From assembly GCF_900454685.1 (NCBI RefSeq), contig NZ_UATM01000032.1:372001-436000 (forward strand): a stretch of 64,000 bases of DNA, given 5' to 3'. The translations under genes and the position numbers were made by a program. The notes below the pieces were generated by a model, which saw nothing but the letters and a program-made list of their open reading frames with translations, was not told where the DNA came from and searched no databases. The stretch is from Peptoniphilus harei. GTDB taxonomy: Bacteria > Bacillota > Clostridia > Tissierellales > Peptoniphilaceae. This document shows, one piece after another, positions 52,153-62,238 of this stretch (positions are counted from its first letter, which is position 1; each line of letters opens with the position of its first letter).

Positions 52153-52650
52153 ATGGACGATATGCAAGTCTATATTGCCAACTTAGGTAAATACAATGAA
52201 GGAGAATTAGTCGGTGCTTGGTTTACCTTTCCCATTGATTTTGAAGAAGTCAAAGAGAAAATCGGCTTGAATGATGAATACGAGGAATACGCCATTCACG
52301 ATTATGAGTTACCCTTTACGGTTGACGAATACACTTCTATTGGCGAACTCAATCGCCTATGGGAAATGGTATCGGAGTTGCCAGAGGAACTACAATCCGA
52401 GCTATCTGCTCTGCTCACTCATTTTTCAAGTATTGAGGAACTAAGCGAACATCAAGAGGATATTATCATTCACTCGGATTGTGATGATATGGCAGATGTC
52501 GCACGTTACTACATTGAAGAAACTGGAGTATTGGGCGAAGTGCCAACCAGTCTTCAAAACTATATTGATTACGAATCCTATGGTCGTGATTTAGAAATTT
52601 CGGGAACTTTTATCACAACCAATTATGGGATTTTTGAAATCGTCTATTGA
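52153..52650 (+). CDS. ardA: Antirestriction protein ArdA (Tn916 Orf18)
   Basis: 165 residues, very acidic, a B-DNA mimic that blocks type I restriction enzymes and protects the incoming element. Motifs: VYIANLGKYNEGELVGAWF and EYAIHDYELPF; the middle has the ELNRLWEMVSEL helix. Same length as Tn916 Orf18 from memory. Confidence 0.95.
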   Translation: MDDMQVYIANLGKYNEGELVGAWFTFPIDFEEVKEKIGLNDEYEEYAIHDYELPFTVDEYTSIGELNRLWEMVSELPEELQSELSALLTHFSSIEELSEHQEDIIIHSDCDDMADVARYYIEETGVLGEVPTSLQNYIDYESYGRDLEISGTFITTNYGIFEIVY

Positions 52651-52663
52651 AAGGATTGATTCT

Positions 52664-53056
52664 ATGAAGAAAATACGAAGCTATACCAGTATTTGGTCTG
52701 TTGAGAAAGTGCTGTACTCCATCAACGATTTTAGACTTCCGTTTCCCATAACCTTTACGCAAATGACATGGTTTGTCGTGTCACTCTTTGCAGTGATGAT
52801 ACTTGGCAACTTGCCCCCTCTTTCCATGATAGAGGGAGCATTTCTCAAATACTTTGGGATTCCTGTGGCTTTCACATGGTTTATGTCTACAAAAACTTTT
52901 GATGGTAAAAAGCCTTATGGATTTTTGAAGTCTGTCATTGCTTATGCACTGCGACCAAAGCTGACCTATGCAGGAAAAAAAGTAACGCTTGGCAGAAACC
53001 AGCCACAAGAAGCCATTACAGCAGTTAGGAGTGAATTTTATGGCATATCCAATTAA
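52664..53056 (+). CDS. Tn916 Orf17, TcpE-type conjugation membrane protein
   Basis: 130 residues from ATG 52664 (AAAGGATT upstream). Two membrane segments near 36-75 (TWFVVSLFAVMILG), basic ends. TcpE-like proteins sit in the mating channel next to TcpF/TcpH. Overlaps orf16 by 17 bases. Confidence 0.9.
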   Translation: MKKIRSYTSIWSVEKVLYSINDFRLPFPITFTQMTWFVVSLFAVMILGNLPPLSMIEGAFLKYFGIPVAFTWFMSTKTFDGKKPYGFLKSVIAYALRPKLTYAGKKVTLGRNQPQEAITAVRSEFYGISN

Positions 53057-55487
53057 ATACATTGAAAACAATCTCGTCTGGAATAAAGACGGGGAATGTT
53101 ATGCTTACTATGAGCTTGTTCCTTACAATTACTCATTTCTAAGTCCAGAACAGAAAATACAAGTGCATGATTCTTTCAGACAGCTTATCGCACAAAATCG
53201 TGATGGCAAAATTCATGCTTTACAAATCAGTACAGAATCCAGCATACGTTCTGCACAAGAGCGTTCCAAAAATGAAGTCACTGGCAAGCTCAAAGCGGTT
53301 GCCTATGACAAAATCGACCAACAGACAGACGCTTTAATATCCATGATTGGCGAAAATCAAGTGAACTACCGTTTCTTTATCGGCTTTAAGTTGCTTCTCA
53401 ACGATCAGGAGTTTTCTATGAAAAGTCTTACCGTTGAAGCAAAAAATGCTTTGTCTGATTTTGTCTATGATGTGAACCATAAGCTGATGGGCGATTTTGT
53501 TAGTATGAGTAATGATGAAATCCTGCGTTTTCAGAAGATGGAAAAGCTCTTAGAAAATAAAATCTCTCGTCGTTTCAAAATCCGCAGGTTAGATAAGGAC
53601 GACTTCGGCTATCTGATTGAACACCTTTACGGACAGACAGACACTGCCTATGAAGAGTATGAGTACCATCTATCAAAGAAAAAGCTGGATAATGAAACGC
53701 TGATTAAATACTATGACTTGATTAAGCCTACTCGCTGTTTGGTGGAAGAAAAACAGCGATATTTGAAAATCCAGCAGGAAGATGAAACCGTCTATGTAGC
53801 TTACTTTACCATTAACAGCATTGTCGGAGAACTGGACTTCCCGTCCTCTGAAATCTTCTACTACCAGCAACAGCAATTTACATTCCCGATTGATACGTCA
53901 ATGAATGTGGAAATTGTAGCGAATCGTAAAGCCCTATCTACTGTCCGCAATAAAAAGAAAGAACTGAAAGACTTGGATAACCACGCTTGGCAAAGTGATA
54001 ATGAAACCAGCTCCAATGTGGCGGAAGCTCTGGAAAGTGTGAATGAGCTGGAAACCAATTTAGACCAAAGCAAGGAATCTATGTACAAGCTGTCTTATGT
54101 GGTAAGGGTATCAGCAAATGATCTTGACGAACTCAAACGTCGTTGTAATGAAGTGAAAGATTTTTATGACGATTTAAGCGTAAAACTGGTACGACCATTT
54201 GGGGATATGCTCGGCTTACATGAAGAATTTTTACCTGCCAGCAAGCGTTATATGAATGATTATATTCAATACGTGACCTCTGATTTCCTCGCTGGTTTAG
54301 GTTTTGGTGCTACTCAAATGCTGGGGGAAAATGAGGGGATTTATGTTGGCTACAGCTTAGATACTGGACGCAATGTCTATCTGAAACCTGCTCTTGCCAG
54401 TCAAGGGGTTAAGGGTTCAGTAACCAATGCGTTAGCGTCGGCTTTTGTTGGTTCGCTGGGTGGTGGTAAATCCTTTGCGAATAACCTTATCGTCTATTAT
54501 GCGGTGCTTTATGGGGCACAAGCAGTGATTGTAGACCCAAAAGCAGAACGTGGCAGATGGAAAGAAACCTTGCCAGAGATTTCCCATGAAATCAATATCG
54601 TCACTCTGACTTCTGATGAGAAAAACAAAGGCTTACTTGACCCTTATGTGATTATGAAAAATCCCAAAGATTCTGAATCACTGGCTATTGATATTCTGAC
54701 ATTCCTTACGGGGATTTCCTCTCGTGATGGGGAACGCTTCCCAATCCTTAGAAAAGCCATTCGTGCAGTAACCAATAGTGAAGTACGAGGGTTGATGAAA
54801 GTGATTGAGGAATTACGGGTTGAGAATACGCCACTAAGTACCAGTATAGCCGACCATATCGAAAGTTTTACAGACTATGACTTTGCACATTTATTATTCA
54901 GTAATGGTTATGTGGAGCAGTCTATCAGCTTAGAAAAACAACTGAACATTATACAGGTTGCGGACTTGGTACTTCCCGACAAGGAAACTTCCTTTGAGGA
55001 ATATACCACTATGGAGCTTTTATCCGTTGCTATGCTGATTGTCATTAGTACCTTTGCTTTAGACTTTATCCATACAGACCGAAGCATTTTCAAGATTGTA
55101 GATTTAGACGAAGCATGGAGCTTTTTACAGGTAGCACAAGGAAAAACACTATCTATGAAGCTGGTTCGGGCTGGTCGTGCTATGAACGCTGGGGTATATT
55201 TCGTGACCCAAAATACAGACGACCTCTTAGATGAAAAACTGAAAAATAACCTCGGCTTAAAATTTGCATTTCGTTCCACTGACCTTAACGAGATTAAAAA
55301 GACCTTAGCCTTTTTTGGTGTAGACCCAGAGGACGAAAACAATCAGAAGCGATTGCGTGATTTGGAAAACGGGCAATGCCTTATCAGTGATTTATATGGT
55401 CGTGTCGGTGTGATACAGTTCCACCCTGTATTTGAAGAACTGCTCCATGCCTTTGATACCAGACCACCTGTGCGAAAAGAGGTGTAA
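53040..55487 (+). CDS. Tn916 Orf16, VirB4/ConE-type ATPase (TcpF-like)
   Basis: 815 residues from ATG 53040. VirB4-type secretion ATPase: Walker A SLGGGKSFANNLIVYY (near 480), Walker B KIVDLDEAWSFLQ (near 690) and the VTQNTDDLLDEKL switch. Drives channel assembly and transfer at the inner face of the membrane. Frame starting upstream of 53040 lies in orf17 and lacks a ribosome site. Confidence 0.95.
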   Translation: MAYPIKYIENNLVWNKDGECYAYYELVPYNYSFLSPEQKIQVHDSFRQLIAQNRDGKIHALQISTESSIRSAQERSKNEVTGKLKAVAYDKIDQQTDALISMIGENQVNYRFFIGFKLLLNDQEFSMKSLTVEAKNALSDFVYDVNHKLMGDFVSMSNDEILRFQKMEKLLENKISRRFKIRRLDKDDFGYLIEHLYGQTDTAYEEYEYHLSKKKLDNETLIKYYDLIKPTRCLVEEKQRYLKIQQEDETVYVAYFTINSIVGELDFPSSEIFYYQQQQFTFPIDTSMNVEIVANRKALSTVRNKKKELKDLDNHAWQSDNETSSNVAEALESVNELETNLDQSKESMYKLSYVVRVSANDLDELKRRCNEVKDFYDDLSVKLVRPFGDMLGLHEEFLPASKRYMNDYIQYVTSDFLAGLGFGATQMLGENEGIYVGYSLDTGRNVYLKPALASQGVKGSVTNALASAFVGSLGGGKSFANNLIVYYAVLYGAQAVIVDPKAERGRWKETLPEISHEINIVTLTSDEKNKGLLDPYVIMKNPKDSESLAIDILTFLTGISSRDGERFPILRKAIRAVTNSEVRGLMKVIEELRVENTPLSTSIADHIESFTDYDFAHLLFSNGYVEQSISLEKQLNIIQVADLVLPDKETSFEEYTTMELLSVAMLIVISTFALDFIHTDRSIFKIVDLDEAWSFLQVAQGKTLSMKLVRAGRAMNAGVYFVTQNTDDLLDEKLKNNLGLKFAFRSTDLNEIKKTLAFFGVDPEDENNQKRLRDLENGQCLISDLYGRVGVIQFHPVFEELLHAFDTRPPVRKEV

Positions 55488-55489
55488 AT

Positions 55490-57667
55490 GTGAAACCATC
55501 AATAGTAAACAGAATAAAATCAAACTGGACGCTGAAACGTCTAGGTAAAGTGGCAATGACAGTGGCTTTCACACTTGTGATTGCCATTTTTCTTTTAGCC
55601 ATGCTGGGAACGGTGGTTCAAGCTGCGGGCTTGGTAGATGATACGGTCAATGTGGCAAATGAATACAGCCGATACCCACTTGAAAACTATCAACTGGATT
55701 TTTATGTGGATAATAGCTGGGGCTGGCTTCCGTGGAACTGGTCGGACGGGATTGGAAAACAGGTCATGTATGGACTATATGCCATTACCAATTTTATTTG
55801 GACAATCAGTTTGTATGTTTCCAATGCGACAGGTTACTTAGTACAGGAAGCCTATTCCTTAGACTTCATTTCCGCTACAGCAGATTCCATTGGTAAGAAT
55901 ATGCAGACCTTAGCTGGTGTGAGTGCAAACGGATTTTCAACAGAGGGTTTCTATGTTGGATTCCTCTTACTCTTGATTTTGGTTCTTGGGGTTTATGTTG
56001 CCTATACGGGACTGATAAAGAGAGAAACCACAAAGGCAATTCATGCCATTATGAATTTTGTGCTGGTGTTTATCCTATCGGCTTCCTTTATTGCCTACGC
56101 TCCCGACTACATTAAAAAAATCAATGACTTTTCATCAGACATCAGTAATGCCAGTTTATCACTTGGCACGAAGATTGTCATGCCCCATTCCGATAGTCAA
56201 GGCAAGGACAGCGTGGACTTAATCAGAGATAGCCTGTTTTCCATACAGGTTCAGCAACCGTGGCTACTGCTTCAATACAACAGTTCAGACATTGAAAGTA
56301 TCGGTATTGACCGTGTGGAAAGCCTGCTCTCCACCAGCCCAGATTCCAACAATGGCGAAGACAGAGAAAAAATTGTTGCGGAAGAAATTGAAGACAGAAG
56401 CAATACCAATCTAACCATTACAAAGACCATTAACCGTTTAGGTACAGTCTTCTTCCTATTTGTCTTCAATATTGGGATTTCCATATTTGTATTCCTATTA
56501 ACAGGAATCATGATTTTCTCGCAGGTACTTTTTATCATCTATGCTATGTTTCTGCCTGTGAGCTTTATTTTAAGCATGATTCCATCATTTGATGGTATGT
56601 CAAAACGAGCCATAACAAAGCTCTTTAATACCATTTTGACACGAGCTGGAATCACATTGATTATTACGACAGCATTTAGTATTTCAACCATGCTCTATAC
56701 CTTATCGGCTGGTTATCCGTTCTTTTTGATTGCTTTTCTACAGATTGTGACCTTTGCAGGAATCTACTTCAAGCTGGGCGATTTAATGAGTATGTTTTCT
56801 CTACAGAGTAACGATTCTCAAAGTGTGGGAAGTCGTGTGATGAGAAAACCTCGTATGCTTATGCACGCTCACATGCACCGTCTACAGCGGAAACTTGGAC
56901 GTTCCATGACTACTCTAGGGGCTGGGTCTGCCATTGTTACAGGTAAAAAAGGACAGTCGGGTTCGGGGAGTTCTGCAAGGACACAAGCAGATCACTCCCG
57001 ACCAGACGGAAAGGAAAAATCAACACTTGGAAAACGTATCGGTCAAACCATCGGTACAGTAGCTGATACCAAAGACAGAATGGTAGACACTGCTAGTGGT
57101 TTGAAAGAACAGGTTAAAGATTTGCCGACCAATGCAAGATATGCAGTATATCAAGGAAAATCCAAAGTAAAAGAGAATGTCCGTGATTTAACCAGTAGTA
57201 TTTCTCAAACCAAAGCGGACAGAGCCAGTGGACGCAAGGAACAGCAGGAACAAAGGCGAAAAACCATTGCGAAGCGTCGCTCTGAAATGGAACAGGTCAA
57301 ACAGAAAAAACAGCCTGCTTCTTCTGTTCATGAAAGACCGACTACAAGACAAGAACAATATCATGATGAACAGACCTCAAAACAGTCTAATATTCAGACT
57401 TCATATAAGGAATCTCAACAAGCCAAACAAGAGCGTCCAGCAGTTAAGTCCGATTTTTCAAGTCCAAAAGTGGAACGCCAAGGCAATACCGTTCAAGAAA
57501 AAACCGTTCAAAAGCCAGCAACTTCAACCACTACAGCAGATAGAACTTCACAACGTCCAATCACAAAAGAACGTCCGTCTACTGTTCAAAGAGTACCACT
57601 ACAAAATACAAGAAGTAGACCACCAATCAAAACCGCCACCATTAAGAAAGTCGGTAAGAAACCATGA
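55490..57667 (+). CDS. Tn916 Orf15, VirB6-like membrane protein (TcpH-like)
   Basis: 725 residues from GTG 55490, two bases after orf16. Seven or more membrane helices (27-45, 160-178, 190-207, 310-345, 380-430) with large external loops, then a charged, low-complexity Gln/Lys/Arg-rich cytoplasmic tail (about 450-725), probably disordered. Forms the mating pore with Orf13, Orf14, Orf16 and Orf17. Confidence 0.92.
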   Translation: MKPSIVNRIKSNWTLKRLGKVAMTVAFTLVIAIFLLAMLGTVVQAAGLVDDTVNVANEYSRYPLENYQLDFYVDNSWGWLPWNWSDGIGKQVMYGLYAITNFIWTISLYVSNATGYLVQEAYSLDFISATADSIGKNMQTLAGVSANGFSTEGFYVGFLLLLILVLGVYVAYTGLIKRETTKAIHAIMNFVLVFILSASFIAYAPDYIKKINDFSSDISNASLSLGTKIVMPHSDSQGKDSVDLIRDSLFSIQVQQPWLLLQYNSSDIESIGIDRVESLLSTSPDSNNGEDREKIVAEEIEDRSNTNLTITKTINRLGTVFFLFVFNIGISIFVFLLTGIMIFSQVLFIIYAMFLPVSFILSMIPSFDGMSKRAITKLFNTILTRAGITLIITTAFSISTMLYTLSAGYPFFLIAFLQIVTFAGIYFKLGDLMSMFSLQSNDSQSVGSRVMRKPRMLMHAHMHRLQRKLGRSMTTLGAGSAIVTGKKGQSGSGSSARTQADHSRPDGKEKSTLGKRIGQTIGTVADTKDRMVDTASGLKEQVKDLPTNARYAVYQGKSKVKENVRDLTSSISQTKADRASGRKEQQEQRRKTIAKRRSEMEQVKQKKQPASSVHERPTTRQEQYHDEQTSKQSNIQTSYKESQQAKQERPAVKSDFSSPKVERQGNTVQEKTVQKPATSTTTADRTSQRPITKERPSTVQRVPLQNTRSRPPIKTATIKKVGKKP

Positions 57668-58665
57668 AGTTGAAAACTTTAGTGATTGGTGGTTCTGGAT
57701 TATTCTTGATGGTCTTCTCACTGCTTCTGTTTGTTGCCATTTTATTTTCAGATGAACAGGACAGCGGAATTTCCAATATTCATTATGGAGGTGTGAATGT
57801 TTCCGCAGAAGTGCTGGCTCATAAGCCTATGGTAGAAAAATATGCCAAAGAATATGGCGTTGAAGAATATGTCAACATACTTCTTGCGATTATACAGGTG
57901 GAATCGGGCGGTACTGCGGAAGATGTTATGCAGTCCTCGGAATCCCTCGGTCTTCCACCTAATTCATTGAGTACAGAAGAATCCATTAAGCAAGGTGTGA
58001 AGTATTTCAGTGAATTATTAGCCAGTAGCGAAAGGCTCAGTGTAGATTTAGAATCGGTTATCCAGTCCTACAATTATGGTGGTGGTTTCTTAGGGTATGT
58101 GGCTAATCGTGGAAATAAATATACCTTTGAACTGGCTCAAAGTTTCTCAAAAGAGTATTCAGGTGGCGAAAAAGTGTCTTACCCCAATCCCATAGCCATA
58201 CCTATCAATGGGGGCTGGCGATACAACTATGGCAATATGTTTTATGTGCAACTGGTAACGCAGTATCTTGTCACAACAGAGTTTGATGATGATACGGTAC
58301 AAGCCATCATGGACGAAGCACTGAAATATGAGGGCTGGCGATACGTTTACGGTGGAGCTTCCCCGACTACTTCTTTTGATTGTAGCGGACTGACACAATG
58401 GACGTATGGAAAAGCTGGAATTAACTTACCACGAACCGCACAACAGCAATATGATGTGACCCAGCATATCCCACTATCGGAAGCACAAGCTGGCGATTTG
58501 GTTTTCTTTCATTCTACCTATAACGCTGGCTCTTATATTACTCATGTTGGGATATACCTTGGCAATAACCGTATGTTTCATGCAGGCGACCCAATCGGTT
58601 ATGCCGACTTAACAAGCCCCTACTGGCAACAGCATTTAGTGGGAGCAGGACGAATCAAACAATGA
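57664..58665 (+). CDS. Tn916 Orf14, bifunctional cell-wall hydrolase (lysozyme plus NlpC/P60; CwlT-like)
   Basis: 333 residues: a membrane/signal segment (6-28), a goose-type lysozyme domain (about 60-190; ILLAIIQVESGG with catalytic Glu, SYNYGGGFLGYV) and an NlpC/P60 endopeptidase (about 215-333; SFDCSGLTQWTYGK with catalytic Cys, DLVFFHS, HVGIYLGNNRMFHAG with His). Opens the peptidoglycan for the mating channel. Overlaps orf15 by four bases. Confidence 0.95.
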   Translation: MKLKTLVIGGSGLFLMVFSLLLFVAILFSDEQDSGISNIHYGGVNVSAEVLAHKPMVEKYAKEYGVEEYVNILLAIIQVESGGTAEDVMQSSESLGLPPNSLSTEESIKQGVKYFSELLASSERLSVDLESVIQSYNYGGGFLGYVANRGNKYTFELAQSFSKEYSGGEKVSYPNPIAIPINGGWRYNYGNMFYVQLVTQYLVTTEFDDDTVQAIMDEALKYEGWRYVYGGASPTTSFDCSGLTQWTYGKAGINLPRTAQQQYDVTQHIPLSEAQAGDLVFFHSTYNAGSYITHVGIYLGNNRMFHAGDPIGYADLTSPYWQQHLVGAGRIKQ

Positions 58666-58679
58666 GAAAGGAAGATTTA

Positions 58680-59597
58680 ATGATGAAATTTAGAAAAAAT
58701 CAGAATAAAGAAAAACAGATACCAAAGGAAAAGAAACCTCGTGTCTACTATAAGGTCAATCCTCATAAAAAGGTTGTGATTGCCTTGTGGGTACTTTTAG
58801 GGCTTAGTTTCAGCTTTGCGATATTCAAGCACTTTACAGCTATAGATACTCATACTATTCACGAAACAACTATCATAGAAAAGGAATACGTTGATACTCA
58901 TCATGTAGAAAATTTTGTAGAGAACTTTGCGAAAGTCTACTATTCATGGGAGCAATCCGATAAGTCCATTGATAATCGAATGGAAAGTCTAAAAGGCTAT
59001 CTGACAGATGAACTTCAAGCTCTCAATGTTGATACAGTACGCAAAGATATTCCTGTATCGTCTTCTGTAAGAGGATTTCAGATATGGACGGTAGAGCCAA
59101 CTGGCGACAATGAGTTTAATGTAACCTACAGTGTAGACCAGCTCATTACAGAGGGAGAAAATACAAAGACCGTCCACTCTGCTTATATAGTGAGTGTCTA
59201 TGTAGATGGTTCTGGAAATATGGTACTGGTTAAGAATCCGACCATTACCAACATACCTAAGAAATCAAGTTATAAACCAAAAGCCATTGAAAGTGAGGGG
59301 ACGGTTGATTCCATTACAACCAATGAAATCAATGAGTTTTTAACGACGTTCTTCAAGCTCTATCCTACAGCGACAGCCAGTGAACTTTCCTACTATGTGA
59401 ATGACGGGATATTAAAACCAATCGGAAAAGAGTACATCTTTCAAGAACTGGTAAATCCTATTCACAATCGTAAGGATAATCAAGTCACGGTATCGCTGAC
59501 AGTGGAGTATATCGACCAGCAGACCAAAGCAACGCAGGTATCTCAATTTGATTTGGTACTTGAAAAGAACGGGAGTAATTGGAAGATTATAGAATAA
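58680..59597 (+). CDS. Tn916 Orf13, TcpC/VirB8-like conjugation protein
   Basis: 305 residues from ATG 58680 (AAAGGAAG upstream; a second ATG is adjacent). A basic N-terminal region, one membrane helix (about 35-52), then two NTF2-like external domains characteristic of TcpC. Last gene of the transfer operon before the tet(M) leader; the gene in the upstream frame at 58662 is an alternative start without a site. Confidence 0.92.
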   Translation: MMKFRKNQNKEKQIPKEKKPRVYYKVNPHKKVVIALWVLLGLSFSFAIFKHFTAIDTHTIHETTIIEKEYVDTHHVENFVENFAKVYYSWEQSDKSIDNRMESLKGYLTDELQALNVDTVRKDIPVSSSVRGFQIWTVEPTGDNEFNVTYSVDQLITEGENTKTVHSAYIVSVYVDGSGNMVLVKNPTITNIPKKSSYKPKAIESEGTVDSITTNEINEFLTTFFKLYPTATASELSYYVNDGILKPIGKEYIFQELVNPIHNRKDNQVTVSLTVEYIDQQTKATQVSQFDLVLEKNGSNWKIIE

Positions 59598-59666
59598 CAA
59601 ATATTGGTACATTATTACAGCTATTTTGTAATCACGTACTCTCTTTGATAAAAAATTGGAGATTCC

Positions 59667-59695
59667 TTTACAAATATGCTCTTACGTGCTATTAT
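59667..59695 (+). promoter_or_regulatory. tet(M) promoter
   Basis: TTTACA (59667-59672), 17-base spacer, TATTAT (59690-59695). Starts the long leader of tet(M), known in Tn916 to be controlled by attenuation. Confidence 0.8.
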
Positions 59696-59726
59696 TTAAG
59701 TATCTATTTAAAAGGAGTTAATAAAT

Positions 59727-59835
59727 ATGCGACAAGGTATTCTTAAATAAACTGTCAATTTGATAGTGGGAACAAATAATTGGATGTCCTTTTTTAGGAG
59801 GGCTTAGTTTTTTGTACCCAGTTTAAGAATACCTT
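59727..59835 (+). promoter_or_regulatory. tet(M) leader: short peptide frame and long-range pairing
   Basis: AAAGGAG precedes an eight-codon frame (59727-59750; M-R-Q-G-I-L-K). Its codons lie in one arm (59734-59747, AAGGTATTCTTAAA) of a long-range repeat whose other arm is 59819-59835 (CAGTTTAAGAATACCTT). A ribosome in the short frame would open this pairing, a typical translation-attenuation layout. Roles inferred. Confidence 0.55.
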
Positions 59836-59871
59836 TATCATGTGATTCTAAAGTATCCAGAGAATATCTGT

Positions 59872-59958
59872 ATGCTTTGTATACCTATGGTTATGCATAA
59901 AAATCCCAGTGATAAAAGTATTTATCACTGGGATTTTTATGCCCTTTTGGGTTTTTGA
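59872..59958 (+). CDS. tet(M) leader peptide (Tn916 Orf12)
   Basis: 28 codons from ATG 59872 to TGA 59958, ending HWDFYALLGF. It spans the attenuator hairpin, as does Tn916 orf12. A ribosome translating it quickly (tetracycline absent or rescued) or slowly would shift the hairpin and decide read-through into tet(M). tet(M) starts 15 bases after its stop. Confidence 0.8.
   Translation: MLCIPMVMHKNPSDKSIYHWDFYALLGF
59897..59940 (+). terminator. tet(M) attenuator hairpin
   Basis: Perfect 20-bp stem (59897-59916 with 59921-59940), loop AGTA, and a T-rich 3' arm. Located in the orf12 frame. Works as the conditional terminator of tet(M) and of the downstream regulatory genes. Confidence 0.85.
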
Positions 59959-59973
59959 ATGGAGGAAAATCAC

Positions 59974-61893
59974 ATGAAAATTATTAATATTGGAGTTTTA
60001 GCTCATGTTGATGCAGGAAAAACTACCTTAACAGAAAGCTTATTATATAACAGTGGAGCGATTACAGAATTAGGAAGCGTGGACAAAGGTACAACGAGGA
60101 CGGATAATACGCTTTTAGAACGTCAGAGAGGAATTACAATTCAGACAGGAATAACCTCTTTTCAGTGGGAAAATACGAAGGTGAACATCATAGACACGCC
60201 AGGACATATGGATTTCTTAGCAGAAGTATATCGTTCATTATCAGTTTTAGATGGGGCAATTCTACTGATTTCTGCAAAAGATGGCGTACAAGCACAAACT
60301 CGTATATTATTTCATGCACTTAGGAAAATGGGGATTCCCACAATCTTTTTTATCAATAAGATTGACCAAAATGGAATTGATTTATCAACGGTTTATCAGG
60401 ATATTAAAGAGAAACTTTCTGCCGAAATTGTAATCAAACAGAAGGTAGAACTGTATCCTAATATGTGTGTGACGAACTTTACCGAATCTGAACAATGGGA
60501 TACGGTAATAGAGGGAAACGATGACCTTTTAGAGAAATATATGTCCGGTAAATCATTAGAAGCATTGGAACTCGAACAAGAGGAAAGCATAAGATTTCAG
60601 AATTGTTCTCTGTTCCCTCTTTATCATGGAAGTGCAAAAAGTAATATAGGGATTGATAACCTTATAGAAGTTATTACTAATAAATTTTATTCATCAACAC
60701 ATCGAGGTCCGTCTGAACTTTGCGGAAATGTTTTCAAAATTGAATATACAAAAAAAAGACAACGTCTTGCATATATACGCCTTTATAGTGGAGTACTACA
60801 TTTACGAGATTCGGTTAGAGTATCAGAAAAAGAAAAAATAAAAGTTACAGAAATGTATACTTCAATAAATGGTGAATTATGTAAGATTGATAGAGCTTAT
60901 TCTGGAGAAATTGTTATTTTGCAAAATGAGTTTTTGAAGTTAAATAGTGTTCTTGGAGATACAAAACTATTGCCACAGAGAAAAAAGATTGAAAATCCGC
61001 ACCCTCTACTACAAACAACTGTTGAACCGAGTAAACCTGAACAGAGAGAAATGTTGCTTGATGCCCTTTTGGAAATCTCAGATAGTGATCCGCTTCTACG
61101 ATATTACGTGGATTCTACGACACATGAAATTATACTTTCTTTCTTAGGGAAAGTACAAATGGAAGTGATTAGTGCACTGTTGCAAGAAAAGTATCATGTG
61201 GAGATAGAACTAAAAGAGCCTACAGTCATTTATATGGAGAGACCGTTAAAAAATGCAGAATATACCATTCACATCGAAGTGCCGCCAAATCCTTTCTGGG
61301 CTTCCATTGGTTTATCTGTATCACCGCTTCCGTTGGGAAGTGGAATGCAGTATGAGAGCTCGGTTTCTCTTGGATACTTAAATCAATCATTTCAAAATGC
61401 AGTTATGGAAGGGATACGCTATGGTTGCGAACAAGGATTATATGGTTGGAATGTGACGGACTGTAAAATCTGTTTTAAGTATGGCTTATACTATAGCCCT
61501 GTTAGTACCCCAGCAGATTTTCGGATGCTTGCTCCTATTGTATTGGAACAAGTCTTAAAAAAAGCTGGAACAGAATTGTTAGAGCCATATCTTAGTTTTA
61601 AAATTTATGCGCCACAGGAATATCTTTCACGAGCATACAACGATGCTCCTAAATATTGTGCGAACATCGTAGACACTCAATTGAAAAATAATGAGGTCAT
61701 TCTTAGTGGAGAAATCCCTGCTCGGTGTATTCAAGAATATCGTAGTGATTTAACTTTCTTTACAAATGGACGTAGTGTTTGTTTAACAGAGTTAAAAGGG
61801 TACCATGTTACTACCGGTGAACCTGTTTGCCAGCCCCGTCGTCCAAATAGTCGGATAGATAAAGTACGATATATGTTCAATAAAATAACTTAG
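59974..61893 (+). CDS. tet(M): Ribosomal protection protein Tet(M), tetracycline resistance
   Basis: 639-residue EF-G-like GTPase that removes tetracycline from the ribosome. G1 [10 protein letters not shown] (near 9-18), G2 RGITIQTG, G3 [10 protein letters not shown]4 NKID. Domain IV loops and the C-terminal [11 protein letters not shown] are present. As far as I recall it matches the Tn916-type Tet(M) closely, with no truncation. Start at ATG 59974 behind GGAGG. Expression depends on the upstream attenuator. Confidence 0.97.
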   Translation: MKIINIGVLAHVDAGKTTLTESLLYNSGAITELGSVDKGTTRTDNTLLERQRGITIQTGITSFQWENTKVNIIDTPGHMDFLAEVYRSLSVLDGAILLISAKDGVQAQTRILFHALRKMGIPTIFFINKIDQNGIDLSTVYQDIKEKLSAEIVIKQKVELYPNMCVTNFTESEQWDTVIEGNDDLLEKYMSGKSLEALELEQEESIRFQNCSLFPLYHGSAKSNIGIDNLIEVITNKFYSSTHRGPSELCGNVFKIEYTKKRQRLAYIRLYSGVLHLRDSVRVSEKEKIKVTEMYTSINGELCKIDRAYSGEIVILQNEFLKLNSVLGDTKLLPQRKKIENPHPLLQTTVEPSKPEQREMLLDALLEISDSDPLLRYYVDSTTHEIILSFLGKVQMEVISALLQEKYHVEIELKEPTVIYMERPLKNAEYTIHIEVPPNPFWASIGLSVSPLPLGSGMQYESSVSLGYLNQSFQNAVMEGIRYGCEQGLYGWNVTDCKICFKYGLYYSPVSTPADFRMLAPIVLEQVLKKAGTELLEPYLSFKIYAPQEYLSRAYNDAPKYCANIVDTQLKNNEVILSGEIPARCIQEYRSDLTFFTNGRSVCLTELKGYHVTTGEPVCQPRRPNSRIDKVRYMFNKIT

Positions 61894-61990
61894 TGTATTT
61901 TATGTTGTTATATAAATATGGTTTCTTGTTAAATAAGATGAAATATTTTTTAATAAAGATTTGAATTAAAGTGTAAAGGAGGAGATAGTT

Positions 61991-62179
61991 ATTATAAACT
62001 ACAAGTGGATATTGTGTCCTGTATGTGGAAATAAAACACGATTAAAGATAAGGGAAGATACTGAATTAAAAAAATTCCCCCTCTATTGTCCGAAATGCAG
62101 ACAAGAAAATTTAATTGAAATAAAGCAGTTCAAAGTAACTGTGATTACAGAGCCAGACGCAAAGACGCAGAGCCGATAA
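61991..62179 (+). CDS. Cysteine-rich KTR-domain protein (Tn916 Orf6)
   Basis: A 62-codon frame from ATT 61991 to TAA 62179 with two CxxC pairs: ILCPVCGNKTR and LYCPKCRQEN, the zinc-ribbon KTR family, plus TEPDAKTQSR at the end. GGAGGAG lies ahead, but no ATG, GTG or TTG is in frame: ATT 61991 or ATA 61994 seem to be the start. Function unknown; it is co-transcribed with tet(M). Confidence 0.8.
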   Translation: MINYKWILCPVCGNKTRLKIREDTELKKFPLYCPKCRQENLIEIKQFKVTVITEPDAKTQSR

Positions 62180-62213
62180 AATGAGATTAATACAATCTCA
62201 TTTTATCGGCTCT
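62169..62213 (+). terminator. Long perfect hairpin ending the tet(M) unit
   Basis: Perfect 20-bp stem (62169-62188 with 62194-62213), loop AATAC. It overlaps the end of the KTR gene and faces the end of orf9 from the other side. Confidence 0.8.
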
Positions 62214-62238
62214 TTCCGTTATGTATGGATTCTTTTAA

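Noticed and set aside
57228..57755. Open frame of 175 codons on the plus strand
   Set aside because: Lies within the low-complexity tail of orf15 in another frame; product is Gln/Lys/Leu-rich with no motifs.
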